DNA of 64,000 nt from JAERML01 sp035687895 (lineage in GTDB: Bacteria > Bacteroidota > Ignavibacteria > UBA10030 > UBA6906): the NCBI GenBank assembly GCA_035687895.1, contig DASRUE010000044.1, positions 5,043 through 69,042 of the forward strand. Reading direction: 5' to 3'. The notes beneath the pieces are model-generated. The model worked only from the letters and a program-made list of their open reading frames with translations, was not told the origin of the DNA and searched no databases. The position numbers and the translations under genes are program-made. Numbering within the stretch: position 1 is the first letter of the stretch; each line of letters begins with the position of its first letter. Positions 43,280-52,657 of this stretch are shown here, piece by piece.

Positions 43280-45549
43280 CAAAAGAACAGTCCACATCCC
43301 GTCGGTTGGTTGTTGTCTCCAATCGTTTGCCGTTCAATGTGACTGAAGAGAACGGTCAATTGCGATTCAAGGAGAGTTCCGGAGGGCTGGTCACGGGGAT
43401 GGTTGCTGCTCTTGAAGGGATCAGATCAGGATCCACAAGCAAAACCGGTTACACATGGGTTGGATGGCCGGGAAGCACGGTTTCTGATTCGCTCAAAGAG
43501 GAGTTGAAGGCGAAGGCACTGACCGACTTCCATTCACACCCGGTGTTTTTCACGGAACAGGAGATGGATCAGTTCTACCATGGCTTCTGCAACAAAACCA
43601 TCTGGCCATTGTTTCACTACTTCCCTTCATACACGGTCTACCAGGAAGACTTCTGGCAGCAGTACAAACGCGTGAATGAGATTTTTTGTGAGACACTGGT
43701 GGAGGTCGTCAGACCGGATGATATCGTGTGGATTCACGACTACCATTTGATGCTGCTCCCCCAGTTGCTGAAAGCGAAGTTGCCGAACGTTCCGGTGGGG
43801 TTCTTCCTCCATATTCCTTTTCCCTCATTTGAGATTTTCCGCCTCCTCCCAGGCGCGTGGCGTCGAGAGATTTTGGAGGGTTTCCTGGGGGCAGACCTTA
43901 TCGGCTTCCATACGTACGAGTATACACAACATTTCCTTCAATGTGTACTACGGATTCTGGGCTACGAACACAACATGGGACAGATCGTCACGCCCGATCG
44001 ACTGGTTAAGGTTGAGACATTCCCCATGGGCATTGACTTCGAGAAGTTCTCTGTCGCCGTGAGCAGCCCGGAAGTGCAACAAGAACGAGAGAGTCTCAAG
44101 AGGTCATTGGCGAACGTCAAGGTGATTCTCTCCGTCGACCGTCTCGACTACACGAAGGGGATCCTCAACCGGTTGCAGGGGTTCGAGATTCTCCTCGAAT
44201 CCAATCCTCAGTTTCGAGGGAGGGTGGTGCTTATCATGGTTGTCGTTCCCTCTCGCATTGGAGTGGAGCATTACGATCAGATGAAGAAACAGGTAGAGGA
44301 GTTGGTGGGAAAGATCAATGGCAGATTTGGGCGTGTCGATTGGACTCCTGTTGTCTATCAGTATCGGCATGTTCCGTTTCATCCTCTGGTAGCATTGTAT
44401 AGCCTTGCCGACGTGGCATTAGTCACTCCGTTGCGTGATGGGATGAATCTGGTTGCAAAAGAATATATTGCCACGCGAGGTAATGACCCCGGCGTGCTCA
44501 TCCTCAGTGAGATGGCAGGGGCGGCGAAGGAACTCGGAGAGGCTATGATCATCAACCCGAACAACAGGGAGGAGATTGCTAGCGCACTCAAGGAAGCTTT
44601 GGAAATCCCTCCGGAGGAGCAAAAGAGGCGCGGCGAACTGATGCAGGACAGGCTGCGGCGGTACAGTGTTGTTCGATGGGCCAACGACTTCGTGCAAGAG
44701 CTTGCCGCCATGGAGCAGGTTCAGAAGAAGTTCTGTGCGAAGATCTTGTCGCCTTCCGGGAAGCAAAAACTCGCCGAGCAGTACAAGAACGCAACACGCA
44801 GATTGCTTTTGTTGGACTACGATGGAACTCTGACACCCTTCGTCCGACACCCGCCGATGGCAAAACCGGGTGAAGACCTCATCACCGTGATCGCTCAGCT
44901 CGCAGGTGATTCTCGCAACCTCATCGTATTGATTAGTGGGCGGGACAAGGATACGTTGCAACAGTGGTTTGGCAAACTCTCCATTGGATTAGTGGCAGAA
45001 CACGGAATATGGATCAAGGATCTCAACGACGATTGGAAGATGTTGAAGCAGCAAACCAATGAATGGAAGCCGAACATTCTTCCCATCCTCCAACTGTACG
45101 CCGATCGGCTTCCCGGAGCTTCCGTTGAGCAAAAGGATTATTCGCTGGTGTGGCACTACAGGGGGGCCGACCCGGAACAAGGACAGAAGCTTGCCGGTGA
45201 GCTTATGGATCACCTTGTGAGCTATACTGCCAACATCGATATTCAAATCATGCGTGGGCACAAGGTCATCGAGGTGAGAACGGCGGGTGTGAGCAAGGGA
45301 ACTGCAGGCCAACATTTCCTTGCCAGGGAGACGTTCGATTTCATTCTGTCGATTGGTGATGATTGGACTGATGAAGACTTGTTCGGTGTAATGCCTGAGT
45401 GGGCGTACTCAATCAAAGTAGGAGTCGCCAATACACGCGCACGATACAATCTGCGCAACCCAAGAGAGGTGCTCAAGCTGTTAGATGTACTGACAAAAGC
45501 TTCCCTCGAAGTACAGGGTGTCCCTGGAGGAAGCACACCAGGTACATGA
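43276..45549 (+). CDS. otsAB: Fused trehalose-6-phosphate synthase/phosphatase
   Basis: A 757-residue bifunctional enzyme. Residues 1-480 are a GT20 trehalose-6-phosphate synthase: VVSNRLPFNV, SGGLVTGMVAAL, WIHDYHLMLLPQLL, VDRLDYTKGI and TPLRDGMNLVAKEY. Residues about 510-740 are a HAD-type trehalose-phosphatase: RLLLLDYDGTLTPFV (nucleophile Asp), LISGRDKDTL, AEHGIWIK and SIGDDWTDEDLF. Together they turn UDP-glucose and glucose 6-phosphate into trehalose. The start overlaps treT. Having TreT and OtsAB in one unit gives two synthesis routes. Confidence 0.95.
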   Translation: MTKEQSTSRRLVVVSNRLPFNVTEENGQLRFKESSGGLVTGMVAALEGIRSGSTSKTGYTWVGWPGSTVSDSLKEELKAKALTDFHSHPVFFTEQEMDQFYHGFCNKTIWPLFHYFPSYTVYQEDFWQQYKRVNEIFCETLVEVVRPDDIVWIHDYHLMLLPQLLKAKLPNVPVGFFLHIPFPSFEIFRLLPGAWRREILEGFLGADLIGFHTYEYTQHFLQCVLRILGYEHNMGQIVTPDRLVKVETFPMGIDFEKFSVAVSSPEVQQERESLKRSLANVKVILSVDRLDYTKGILNRLQGFEILLESNPQFRGRVVLIMVVVPSRIGVEHYDQMKKQVEELVGKINGRFGRVDWTPVVYQYRHVPFHPLVALYSLADVALVTPLRDGMNLVAKEYIATRGNDPGVLILSEMAGAAKELGEAMIINPNNREEIASALKEALEIPPEEQKRRGELMQDRLRRYSVVRWANDFVQELAAMEQVQKKFCAKILSPSGKQKLAEQYKNATRRLLLLDYDGTLTPFVRHPPMAKPGEDLITVIAQLAGDSRNLIVLISGRDKDTLQQWFGKLSIGLVAEHGIWIKDLNDDWKMLKQQTNEWKPNILPILQLYADRLPGASVEQKDYSLVWHYRGADPEQGQKLAGELMDHLVSYTANIDIQIMRGHKVIEVRTAGVSKGTAGQHFLARETFDFILSIGDDWTDEDLFGVMPEWAYSIKVGVANTRARYNLRNPREVLKLLDVLTKASLEVQGVPGGSTPGT

Positions 45550-45550
45550 C

Positions 45551-45575
45551 GGCATTCTTATGAATGCCATTCTGA
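45551..45575 (+). terminator. Weak hairpin after otsAB
   Basis: GGCATTC (45551-45557) pairs with GAATGCC (45562-45568), 4-nt loop, followed by ATTCTGAT. Only a short stem and no long T-run, so termination is likely partial at best. Confidence 0.35.
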
Positions 45576-45616
45576 TCGTTCGGCGCAACATTTCTTGAGT
45601 GCAAGGAGCGTTTTGC

Positions 45617-46300
45617 ATGCTGCTGACCTCTCTCCTCGGTTATGCCATCAGAGCCACCAATGGCGACATCGGAGAGGTGAATGATTTCTTATTCGAAGAT
45701 GACACATGGGTTTTGAAATACTTCGTCGTGAAGACCGGCACATGGCTCCATGGTCGCAGAGTTCTCATAACACCATCGGCCCTGGGCCAACCGGACTGGT
45801 CGTCGCATGGCCTTCCGGTGAAACTGAACCGAAGAGAGGTGCAGAACAGTCCCGACATCAATGCTGACATGCCCGTGTCTCTTCAGCAACTGACCTTGCT
45901 GCACGAATACTACGGATGGCCTGCATACGCTGCAGGGACTGGATTCGCTTACATACCGATGGCTCCTCCGCAGTTCACTGAGCAAGAGAAAGAGCAGCTT
46001 GCGGCAATAGAGAAAGCAAGTGATCCACACCTGCGCAGCGCCCGCCACGTGACCGGTTACCGCATGCAAGCAATTGATGGCGAAATCGGTCATGTGGATG
46101 ATTTCATTCTGAACAACGAGTCCTGGCTGATATCTTCTCTTGTGGTCGATACCGGAAAGTGGCTGACCGGAAAGAAAGTTCTGATCTCACCGCGATCGAT
46201 AAGCGTAATTAGCTGGGGTGAAAGAATGGTGCATGTCGACCTTACCACTGATGCTGTAAAGAATAGTCCAGAGTATGAACCGACAACACCTGAATCTTGA
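45617..46300 (+). CDS. Double PRC-barrel domain protein
   Basis: A 227-residue protein with two PRC-barrel domains: MLLTSLLGYAIRATNGDIGEVNDFLFEDDTWVLKYFVV at the N-terminus and HVTGYRMQAIDGEIGHVDDFILNNESWLISSLVV at about residue 140. PRC barrels occur in photosynthetic reaction centres and RimM, and in many soluble stress-linked proteins of unknown function. The ATG at 45617 follows AAGGAG; the GTG at 45599 lies before the ribosome binding site. It sits between otsAB and the antiporter, in the middle of the stress island. Confidence 0.85.
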   Translation: MLLTSLLGYAIRATNGDIGEVNDFLFEDDTWVLKYFVVKTGTWLHGRRVLITPSALGQPDWSSHGLPVKLNRREVQNSPDINADMPVSLQQLTLLHEYYGWPAYAAGTGFAYIPMAPPQFTEQEKEQLAAIEKASDPHLRSARHVTGYRMQAIDGEIGHVDDFILNNESWLISSLVVDTGKWLTGKKVLISPRSISVISWGERMVHVDLTTDAVKNSPEYEPTTPES

Positions 46301-46362
46301 GTATGAGGGACAACTCTGCGATTATCGTGGCTGCCCCGAGCGATGACGCCGAATGAGGATAT

Positions 46363-47643
46363 ATGCACGGTGACCCACTAGCACCCGTCCTGCTGATACT
46401 CTTGATTGTGCTTGCTGCAGCTAAGCTCGGGAGTGAAATCTTTGAGCGCCTCGGACAGCCTGCAGTGCTTGGCGAATTGATCGTCGGGCTTGTTCTCGGG
46501 AATCTCGTTCTTCTCAACGCTGACTGGACACTTTTTGAACCCCTACGCGCCGCAAACGTCACGGAACGTTGGGCACTTATCATTGACAGCCTCGCCCGTC
46601 TCGGTGTAATACTGTTGCTGTTCGAGGTTGGGTTGGAATCCACCGTATCGGAGATGGCAAAGGTTGGCACCTCGTCATTGCTTGTAGCCCTGGTTGGCGT
46701 GATCGCTCCGTTCATACTTGGCTTTGGAGTGAGTTACCTATTTATCAAGGAAGTTCCCGCGGATGTACTCGTACATCTACCGTCCGATTTCAGCGTAATG
46801 AACATACACCTGTTCATTGGGGCGACGCTTTGTGCTACAAGCGTGGGAATTACAGCGCGGGTTCTCAAGGACCTAGGGAAGTTGCAGACGAAGGAAGCAA
46901 AAATCGTCCTTGGTGCGGCTGTGATTGATGATGTGCTCGGATTGATCGTCCTTGCTGTTGTGTCAGCCATCGTCAGTGCTTCGATTACCGGTTCTGAAGT
47001 AGGCGCGCTCTCGCTTGTTAGAATAACGGCAATGGCGATAGGCTTTTTCGTCGTTGCCATCGCCCTCGGGGTTGTGGTTGTCCCTCGCATCTTACACTAC
47101 CTGGCAAAACTCAGGACAGCGGGCATGATGGTCATCTCCTCGTTGCTCCTCTGCTTTCTTCTTTCGTGGCTGGCAGATGCAGTTGGACTGGCAACCATAG
47201 TGGGTGCATTTGCGGCCGGCCTTATTCTTGAAGAAGTGCACTTCAAAGAATTCAAAGAGACTATTCACCTGCACGAGTTGATTCGCCCCATCTCAACTCT
47301 ATTCGTACCCATCTTTTTTGTTTTGATGGGGATTCAAGTGAGACTTGAAACCTTTGGAGATTCCAGCGTGGTTGGTCTTGCTCTGGGATTGACCGTCGCC
47401 GCCATCATCGGCAAACAGGTGTGCGGATTGGCTGTCGTGGAGAAACAATTGGACAGAGTGAGCATTGGAGTCGGAATGATTCCACGGGGTGAAGTGGGGC
47501 TCATTTTTGCAGGCATAGGGAAAGCATTAAACATCGTGGATGGTGCTCTCTACTCTGCAATTGTCATCATGGTCATTCTAACAACATTGATCACACCGCC
47601 TGCTCTGAAACTCACGATTGCTCGGTGGGGCCGAAAGCGATGA
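46363..47643 (+). CDS. CPA2-type cation/proton antiporter
   Basis: A 426-residue membrane protein with about 12-13 TM helices. ERLGQPAVLGELIVGLVLGNL, LFEVGLESTVSEMAKVG, ATSVGITARVLKDLG and AAVIDDVLGLIVLAVV (the paired Asp residues of the ion site) are typical of the KefB/NapA CPA2 group; MIPRGEVGLIFAGIG is the C-terminal conserved block. It lacks a C-terminal RCK/TrkA-N domain, so it is not a glutathione-gated Kef. Sodium or potassium export against protons is expected; the ion cannot be told by eye. Confidence 0.9.
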   Translation: MHGDPLAPVLLILLIVLAAAKLGSEIFERLGQPAVLGELIVGLVLGNLVLLNADWTLFEPLRAANVTERWALIIDSLARLGVILLLFEVGLESTVSEMAKVGTSSLLVALVGVIAPFILGFGVSYLFIKEVPADVLVHLPSDFSVMNIHLFIGATLCATSVGITARVLKDLGKLQTKEAKIVLGAAVIDDVLGLIVLAVVSAIVSASITGSEVGALSLVRITAMAIGFFVVAIALGVVVVPRILHYLAKLRTAGMMVISSLLLCFLLSWLADAVGLATIVGAFAAGLILEEVHFKEFKETIHLHELIRPISTLFVPIFFVLMGIQVRLETFGDSSVVGLALGLTVAAIIGKQVCGLAVVEKQLDRVSIGVGMIPRGEVGLIFAGIGKALNIVDGALYSAIVIMVILTTLITPPALKLTIARWGRKR

Positions 47644-47758
47644 GAGTCTGGAGCCCTTCGAACATAGTTGCTCTTTGAACGTCTTGCTATTCATCCTGCT
47701 GATTCGTTGTTTTGGAAAATTCATCCCACGACTACTTCCATAGTCACAAGGACAGAAT

Positions 47759-48034
47759 ATGAGGAAGCGGCTCACTGAGCAAACCATCCTCTTCTCAAAC
47801 ATTACGAAAGGGTTGTCCTGGCGGCAGGGGTTGGCACAATCGTAGGATTGTCCACAATGGGCTTTCTGAAACTGCTGGCACGGGCACCCGAAGTCAGCAA
47901 CCAGTGATTGGGCTTGTGAGACTGATGGCAGAGGTGGCAAATGTGTCGATTGCCGCCAGCATTCTCTCGGTCAAGGTGTTTGGTTGCGATAGCGCCTCAC
48001 CGATACGATGCTTCGCTGTCCCGTCCAAATAGTG
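47759..48034 (+). pseudogene. Shattered remnant of a ClC-type chloride channel gene (tentative)
   Basis: The 404-bp gap between the two antiporter genes has no intact gene, but three reading-frame pieces look like parts of a ClC channel. An ATG at 47759 after AAGGA gives MRKRLTEQTILFSNITK; after a frame change at AAAGGG, RVVLAAGVGTIVGLSTMGFLKLL continues to a stop at about 47908; then LMAEVANVSIAASILSVKVFG appears in another frame, similar to a C-terminal ClC helix. If right, the middle (several hundred codons) has been deleted. The assignment is by memory of the family and is weak. Confidence 0.35.
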
Positions 48035-48047
48035 CCATAGACTGCAT

Positions 48048-49508
48048 ATGATGGACATAGACGCTGTACTTCTCATCGGTTCGCTGCTGGTTCTCCTCAG
48101 TATCGGCATTGCGAAGCTCTCCGATAATCTCGGAGTGCCGGTGTTGCTGCTGTTCCTCGGGGTGGGGATGCTGGCCGGTCCAGAAGGCCCGTGGGGCATT
48201 CGTGCGGTTGACGCGGGCACAGCGCGTTCCGTTGGCATCATGGCGCTTGTGTTTATCTTATTTGCCGGTGGCTTGGATACCAAGTGGAACTCCGTCCGGC
48301 GAATCTTCTGGCAGTCGGCGAGTCTTGCGACTCTGGGTGTGTTGTTCACCGCGTTCGCGGTCGGGCTATTCGCTCAGTTCTTCCTCGGTTTCACAATCGT
48401 TGAGGGGTTCTTGTTGGGGGCCGTCATCTCGTCAACCGACGCAGCGGCAGTATTTGCACTGCTTCGCTCTAAGAATGTGAGCCTTCAGGGAACGCTCACA
48501 CCGATCCTTGAGCTTGAGTCGGGCAGCAATGATCCGATGGCGGTATTCCTCACGATGGGATTGATCCAAATTCACACTGTTCCCGACAGTTCCGCGTGGG
48601 ATATTCTTCTGTTGTTCATCTATCAGATGGGCTTTGGTGCAGTAATTGGATTGGGTCTCGGCAAGGCAATGGTCTTTCTCCTGAACCATCTCAAGTTTAC
48701 GTATCAGGGGTTCTATCCTGTATTCTCAATAGCGTTCGCAGCCTTTGTGTATGCTGCAACCTCTGCAATCAATGGGAGCGGATTTCTTGCAGTCTACGTG
48801 GCGGGACTTGTTGTGGGAAACAGCGAGATCGTTCAACGCAGAAGTCTCTTCCGGTTCTTTGACGGGCTTGCCTGGCTGAGTCAGATAGGGATGTTTCTTA
48901 CGCTTGGCCTATTGGTATTCCCTTCGCATGTGGCTAGTGTTCTTGGTGGAGGGCTTCTTGTCTCAGCGTTTCTGATGTTTGTTGCCCGGCCCCTTGGCGT
49001 GTTTCTTTCTCTCGCCCTGACGAAACTCCAATGGCGTGAGAAGGCGCTGGTATCGTGGGTTGGGATCCGTGGCGCAGTACCCATCATTTTGGCAACGTTT
49101 CCATTGCTGGCGAATCTCCCCAATGCAGAGGCGCTATTCAACATTGTTTTCTTTATTGTTCTCACATCAGCATTGTTACAAGGGTGGTCAGTACCGTTGG
49201 CCGCCCGCCTGCTTAAGATGGATGCGCCATTGCCCCGGCGCCTCGACTATCCTCTTGAGTTTGAAGGTCCAAGGGGAACGGAAACAGAGCTAATAGACCT
49301 TGTGGTTCCATATTCAGCGGCTGCTGTTGGCAAGCCGCTCGTCGAGCTTGGCTTTCCGGAAGACAGTCTCATCGTGCTAATTATCCGGAACGAAGAGTTC
49401 ATCGTACCGAGCGGAGGGTCTGTCTTGCAGGCTGGCGACACGCTCCTTGCGCTGACGACGAAACGTAGCCTCCCAGCCGTGAGAAAGATCTTCTCGGAAC
49501 AGAGGTAA
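48048..49508 (+). CDS. Potassium/proton antiporter, NhaP2/CvrA type (CPA1)
   Basis: A 486-residue antiporter. About 12-13 TM helices span residues 5-395, with LSDNLGVPVLLLFLGVGMLAGPEGPWG, VFILFAGGLDTKW, GAVISSTDAAAVFALLR (the ion-site Asp region) and ELESGSNDPMAVFLT. A C-terminal TrkA_C domain (LIDLVVPYSAAAVGKPLVELGFPEDSLIVLIIRNEEFIVPSG in order) should bind a nucleotide or ion and gate transport. Such proteins export K+ (sometimes Na+). A fragment of a close paralogue lies at 54733-54888. Confidence 0.92.
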   Translation: MMDIDAVLLIGSLLVLLSIGIAKLSDNLGVPVLLLFLGVGMLAGPEGPWGIRAVDAGTARSVGIMALVFILFAGGLDTKWNSVRRIFWQSASLATLGVLFTAFAVGLFAQFFLGFTIVEGFLLGAVISSTDAAAVFALLRSKNVSLQGTLTPILELESGSNDPMAVFLTMGLIQIHTVPDSSAWDILLLFIYQMGFGAVIGLGLGKAMVFLLNHLKFTYQGFYPVFSIAFAAFVYAATSAINGSGFLAVYVAGLVVGNSEIVQRRSLFRFFDGLAWLSQIGMFLTLGLLVFPSHVASVLGGGLLVSAFLMFVARPLGVFLSLALTKLQWREKALVSWVGIRGAVPIILATFPLLANLPNAEALFNIVFFIVLTSALLQGWSVPLAARLLKMDAPLPRRLDYPLEFEGPRGTETELIDLVVPYSAAAVGKPLVELGFPEDSLIVLIIRNEEFIVPSGGSVLQAGDTLLALTTKRSLPAVRKIFSEQR

Positions 49509-49579
49509 TCAGATGAAGACTGCGCACCAAGTCACCGCGTGGGGAGTCACTCTTCAAATGCTGGAAAAGATTTGCTATT

Positions 49580-51886
49580 ATGATGCTATCACTTGCCGAG
49601 AAACCTCCCATGAAAAAATTCGACACTGAAGTTCATCTCAGCCGTGAGATGAAACTGCTGGATGTGACGATGATTGGCGTGGGGGCAATGATCGGGGCAG
49701 GCATTTTCGTTCTCATAGGCATAGCGGCCGGTGTAGCAGGTCCCGCACTCATTATAGCCTTTGCTTTGAACGGATTCGTCGCGCTGCTGACAGCAATGTC
49801 ATACGCCGAACTGGGTTCGTGCTACCATGATGCGGGCGGTGGATATCTCTGGGTGAAGGAGGGACTACCGAAATGGAATGGCTTTCTCTCGGGGTGGATG
49901 AGTTGGTTTGCTCATGCCGTGGCATGCAGTCTCTACGCGCTAGGATTCGGCGCGTATTTCGAACATGTGTTGAAGGAGTTTGGTGTGATGCTGCCACATT
50001 GGGGCTTCCTCTCCCCGCAAAAACTCCTTGCGGTAGGGATTGCCATTATCTTCGCCTATGTCAATTTTCGTGGTGCCTCCGAGACAGGAAAGATCGGGAA
50101 TATGGTAACGATGGCGAAGATCGTCATCCTCGCGATCTTCATCGGCTTTGGTCTCGAGTTTATGTCCAGACGTGGTGATTGGAGCGAAGCGTTTGTCCCG
50201 TTCATGCCTAATGGCTGGGGGGGTGTGTTTCAAGCAATGGGTCTGACATTCATTGCCTTCCAGGGGTTTGAAGTGATCTCGCAATGTTCCGAAGAAGTCA
50301 AGAATCCAAAGAAGAACATACCACGGGCTGTGTTCCTGTCCCTTCTCATCGTCGTACCCATCTATCTCCTCATCGCAGTAACGTCGCTCGGCTCCGTCAG
50401 ACCTGAAGGAGGGATGACGCCCTGGGATTTCCTGGCCACCCAAAAGGAGACCGCCCTCGTCGGAGTCGCACAGATGTTCTTTACAGGTGGTGGTGTGTTG
50501 TTGTTGATTGGAGGAATCATCTCAACGATGTCTGCCCTGAACGCAACAGTGTATTCATCCTCACGTGTCGCATTTGCCATGGGCAGGGATAGGAACTTCC
50601 CCACGTTCTTCAGCAAGGTCCACGCAAAGAAGTTCACGCCGCACTTTGCAATCTTCTTCTCGTTTGTCATCGTTGTGCTGATGTGCCTCTCGCTGCAAAT
50701 CGAAGACGTTGCATCTGCAGCCGATATTATGTTCCTGCTTCTGTTTCTGCAGGTCAACATCACGCTGATACGCCTTCGCAAGAAGCGGTCCGACCTTGAT
50801 CGGGGTTTTTTTACCCCCCTCTTTCCGTACCTCACAATCGCCGGGATAGCTCTCTTGTTGTTCCTTGCCGTGTATATGTTTAACTACAGCCCGCTTGGCT
50901 GGTTCGTCACTGCAGGTTGGATCGGAATTGGACTTGTGATCTATCAAACGTACGCTTCAAAGCGGGAAGTTGAGCACGTGAGAAAAGTGAAGGCTTTGGA
51001 CCGTCTCGAACGGAAGGAGTTCACAATCCTTGTTCCTCTCTCCAACCCCTCAACAGTACAAGGCATTCTCGAAATAGCAATTGCCATTGCAAAAAAGCAC
51101 AACGCCGAGATTTTGCTTCTACACGTTATTGAGGTGGACCAGGGCGTACCACTGCGAGCGGGTATTGATGAAGGTGAGCGCGTCGTCCCATTCCTTGAGG
51201 AAGCAAGAGCAACGTTAGAAAGTGCTGGGATTTCCACCCGCTCGATTGTCCAGGTCTCACACAGAATCTCACAGGGGATTCTCGAGACTGCTATTGAAGA
51301 GCAGGCGAATTTCATTATTCTGGGCCGCGAACAACATCCGACATTCCTTGATCGAATCAATGCGGGCGTCATTGATACTGTGCTCGATCACGCGCCGTGC
51401 GAAGTTGCCATTCTGCATGGTGAGTTGGACCCGGAAAAAATCAAGAACATCATGATTCCGTTTGGTGAGAACATCCACACGCAATTGGCGTTTGAGATTG
51501 CCCCCGCGATTCTCGACCGCTTCAAGTGTAAAACCCAGGTGGCGGTGGTATTTGAGCCGAACACACCATCTGAGCGAAAAGAGGAACAACTAAAAAGAAT
51601 CGAAGACCGTGTGAAATCGAGCGGGATCCCGGCACAAGTTAATGTCACACACGACAAAGGCATCCTTGAAGGCGTTGTCCAACAATCAAAGAAATCTGAT
51701 CTTGTTATCATGGGCGGAAGATCTGGCGAATTTCTCGGATTGTTGGTCGGCCAATCGCTCACACAGGAGATCACTGAGCAATCGGCTTGCCCTGTGTTGT
51801 GGGTGAATGAGTACGAAGAACGCTCCTCATTTTGGAAAGCCCTGTTTAGACCCGTCGATAAGGAGGTAGAAGATCATCATGGATAG
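49580..51886 (+). CDS. APC-family permease fused to two universal stress protein domains
   Basis: A 768-residue protein. Residues about 20-470 are a 12-TM amino-acid/polyamine permease (MIGVGAMIGAGIFVLIGIAAG is the TM1 substrate motif; ASETGKIGNMVTMAKI, FQGFEVISQCSEEVKNPKKNIPRA). Residues about 475-615 and 620-750 are two UspA domains; the second ends with MGGRSGEFLGLLVGQSL...CPVLWV, the ATP-binding GxxG signature. Transport may thus respond to nucleotide or stress state. An ATG at 49610 (MKKFDTEVHLSREM) is an equally good start. Its 3' end overlaps the next gene by 8 bp. Confidence 0.9.
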   Translation: MMLSLAEKPPMKKFDTEVHLSREMKLLDVTMIGVGAMIGAGIFVLIGIAAGVAGPALIIAFALNGFVALLTAMSYAELGSCYHDAGGGYLWVKEGLPKWNGFLSGWMSWFAHAVACSLYALGFGAYFEHVLKEFGVMLPHWGFLSPQKLLAVGIAIIFAYVNFRGASETGKIGNMVTMAKIVILAIFIGFGLEFMSRRGDWSEAFVPFMPNGWGGVFQAMGLTFIAFQGFEVISQCSEEVKNPKKNIPRAVFLSLLIVVPIYLLIAVTSLGSVRPEGGMTPWDFLATQKETALVGVAQMFFTGGGVLLLIGGIISTMSALNATVYSSSRVAFAMGRDRNFPTFFSKVHAKKFTPHFAIFFSFVIVVLMCLSLQIEDVASAADIMFLLLFLQVNITLIRLRKKRSDLDRGFFTPLFPYLTIAGIALLLFLAVYMFNYSPLGWFVTAGWIGIGLVIYQTYASKREVEHVRKVKALDRLERKEFTILVPLSNPSTVQGILEIAIAIAKKHNAEILLLHVIEVDQGVPLRAGIDEGERVVPFLEEARATLESAGISTRSIVQVSHRISQGILETAIEEQANFIILGREQHPTFLDRINAGVIDTVLDHAPCEVAILHGELDPEKIKNIMIPFGENIHTQLAFEIAPAILDRFKCKTQVAVVFEPNTPSERKEEQLKRIEDRVKSSGIPAQVNVTHDKGILEGVVQQSKKSDLVIMGGRSGEFLGLLVGQSLTQEITEQSACPVLWVNEYEERSSFWKALFRPVDKEVEDHHG

Positions 51887-52532
51887 CCCACTGGAAAAAG
51901 CGCTCTATGGCGTCACCGAAAAACTTATCGCGTACTTACCAAACCTTGTGGCCGGTATTGTTCTGATCGCCATGGGATGGTTTCTTGGATGGCTCGTCAA
52001 ACGCATTGTTGTGCAGGTGCTCCTGGTCCTAAGGTTTGATCGTCTGCTCCGCCGCTTCAAGTGGGGCGCCGGATTTGCCAAAGCCGACGTTCGCTATGCC
52101 TTTGCCGAGTTCATTGGCAATGGCGCGTTCCTGATCATCTTCTTGATTCTGCTGAACGCCTCGCTTGGGGCATTACAACTTACCGTGATTTCCGATGTTC
52201 TAAGACAGGGTGTCTTGTTCATTCCGAAGCTCCTTGTTGCAGCCGTAATCTTCGGGCTTGGGTGGCTCCTTGCCGGATGGATCGCAGGCACGATTCAGCG
52301 TGCGCTCACGAAGGAAGATGTTCCAAGGGCAACGTTGATCGCCCGGTTCACAAAAGTCGTGATCATGCTCTTCTTTTCGGCGATGGCGCTTACGGAACTT
52401 GATATTGCTCGCGAGATTGTCATAATAGGTTTCAGCGTAACGATCGTAACGCTGGGCATTCTGGTGATCGTTATGACATCAATAGGAGGTAAACGCTTCA
52501 TCTCGAGGATTCTGGAGACCCTCGAGGAATAG
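51879..52532 (+). CDS. MscS-related TM-helix protein
   Basis: A 217-residue membrane protein with about five TM helices and paired conserved TM-helix repeats (YLPNLVAGIVLIAMGWFLGWLVKRI and FIPKLLVAAVIFGLGWLLAGWIAGTI), the pattern of PF05552-type proteins such as CmpX that are distant relatives of MscS but lack its C-terminal vestibule. An osmotic-stress or membrane-homeostasis role is inferred. The ATG follows AGGAGG and overlaps the upstream permease gene, so the two are coupled. Confidence 0.82.
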   Translation: MDSPLEKALYGVTEKLIAYLPNLVAGIVLIAMGWFLGWLVKRIVVQVLLVLRFDRLLRRFKWGAGFAKADVRYAFAEFIGNGAFLIIFLILLNASLGALQLTVISDVLRQGVLFIPKLLVAAVIFGLGWLLAGWIAGTIQRALTKEDVPRATLIARFTKVVIMLFFSAMALTELDIAREIVIIGFSVTIVTLGILVIVMTSIGGKRFISRILETLEE

Positions 52533-52657
52533 TACCTGGTAAACGAAAGATTCGTTCTCAAATGCCACGTTCCCTCAGCGAAGGAAGAGGTATGAGTTGC
52601 ACCGAGAAGTGATTACAATGAGTCTGTAGCACAATCCCGGGCTTTAGATGGACCGCC

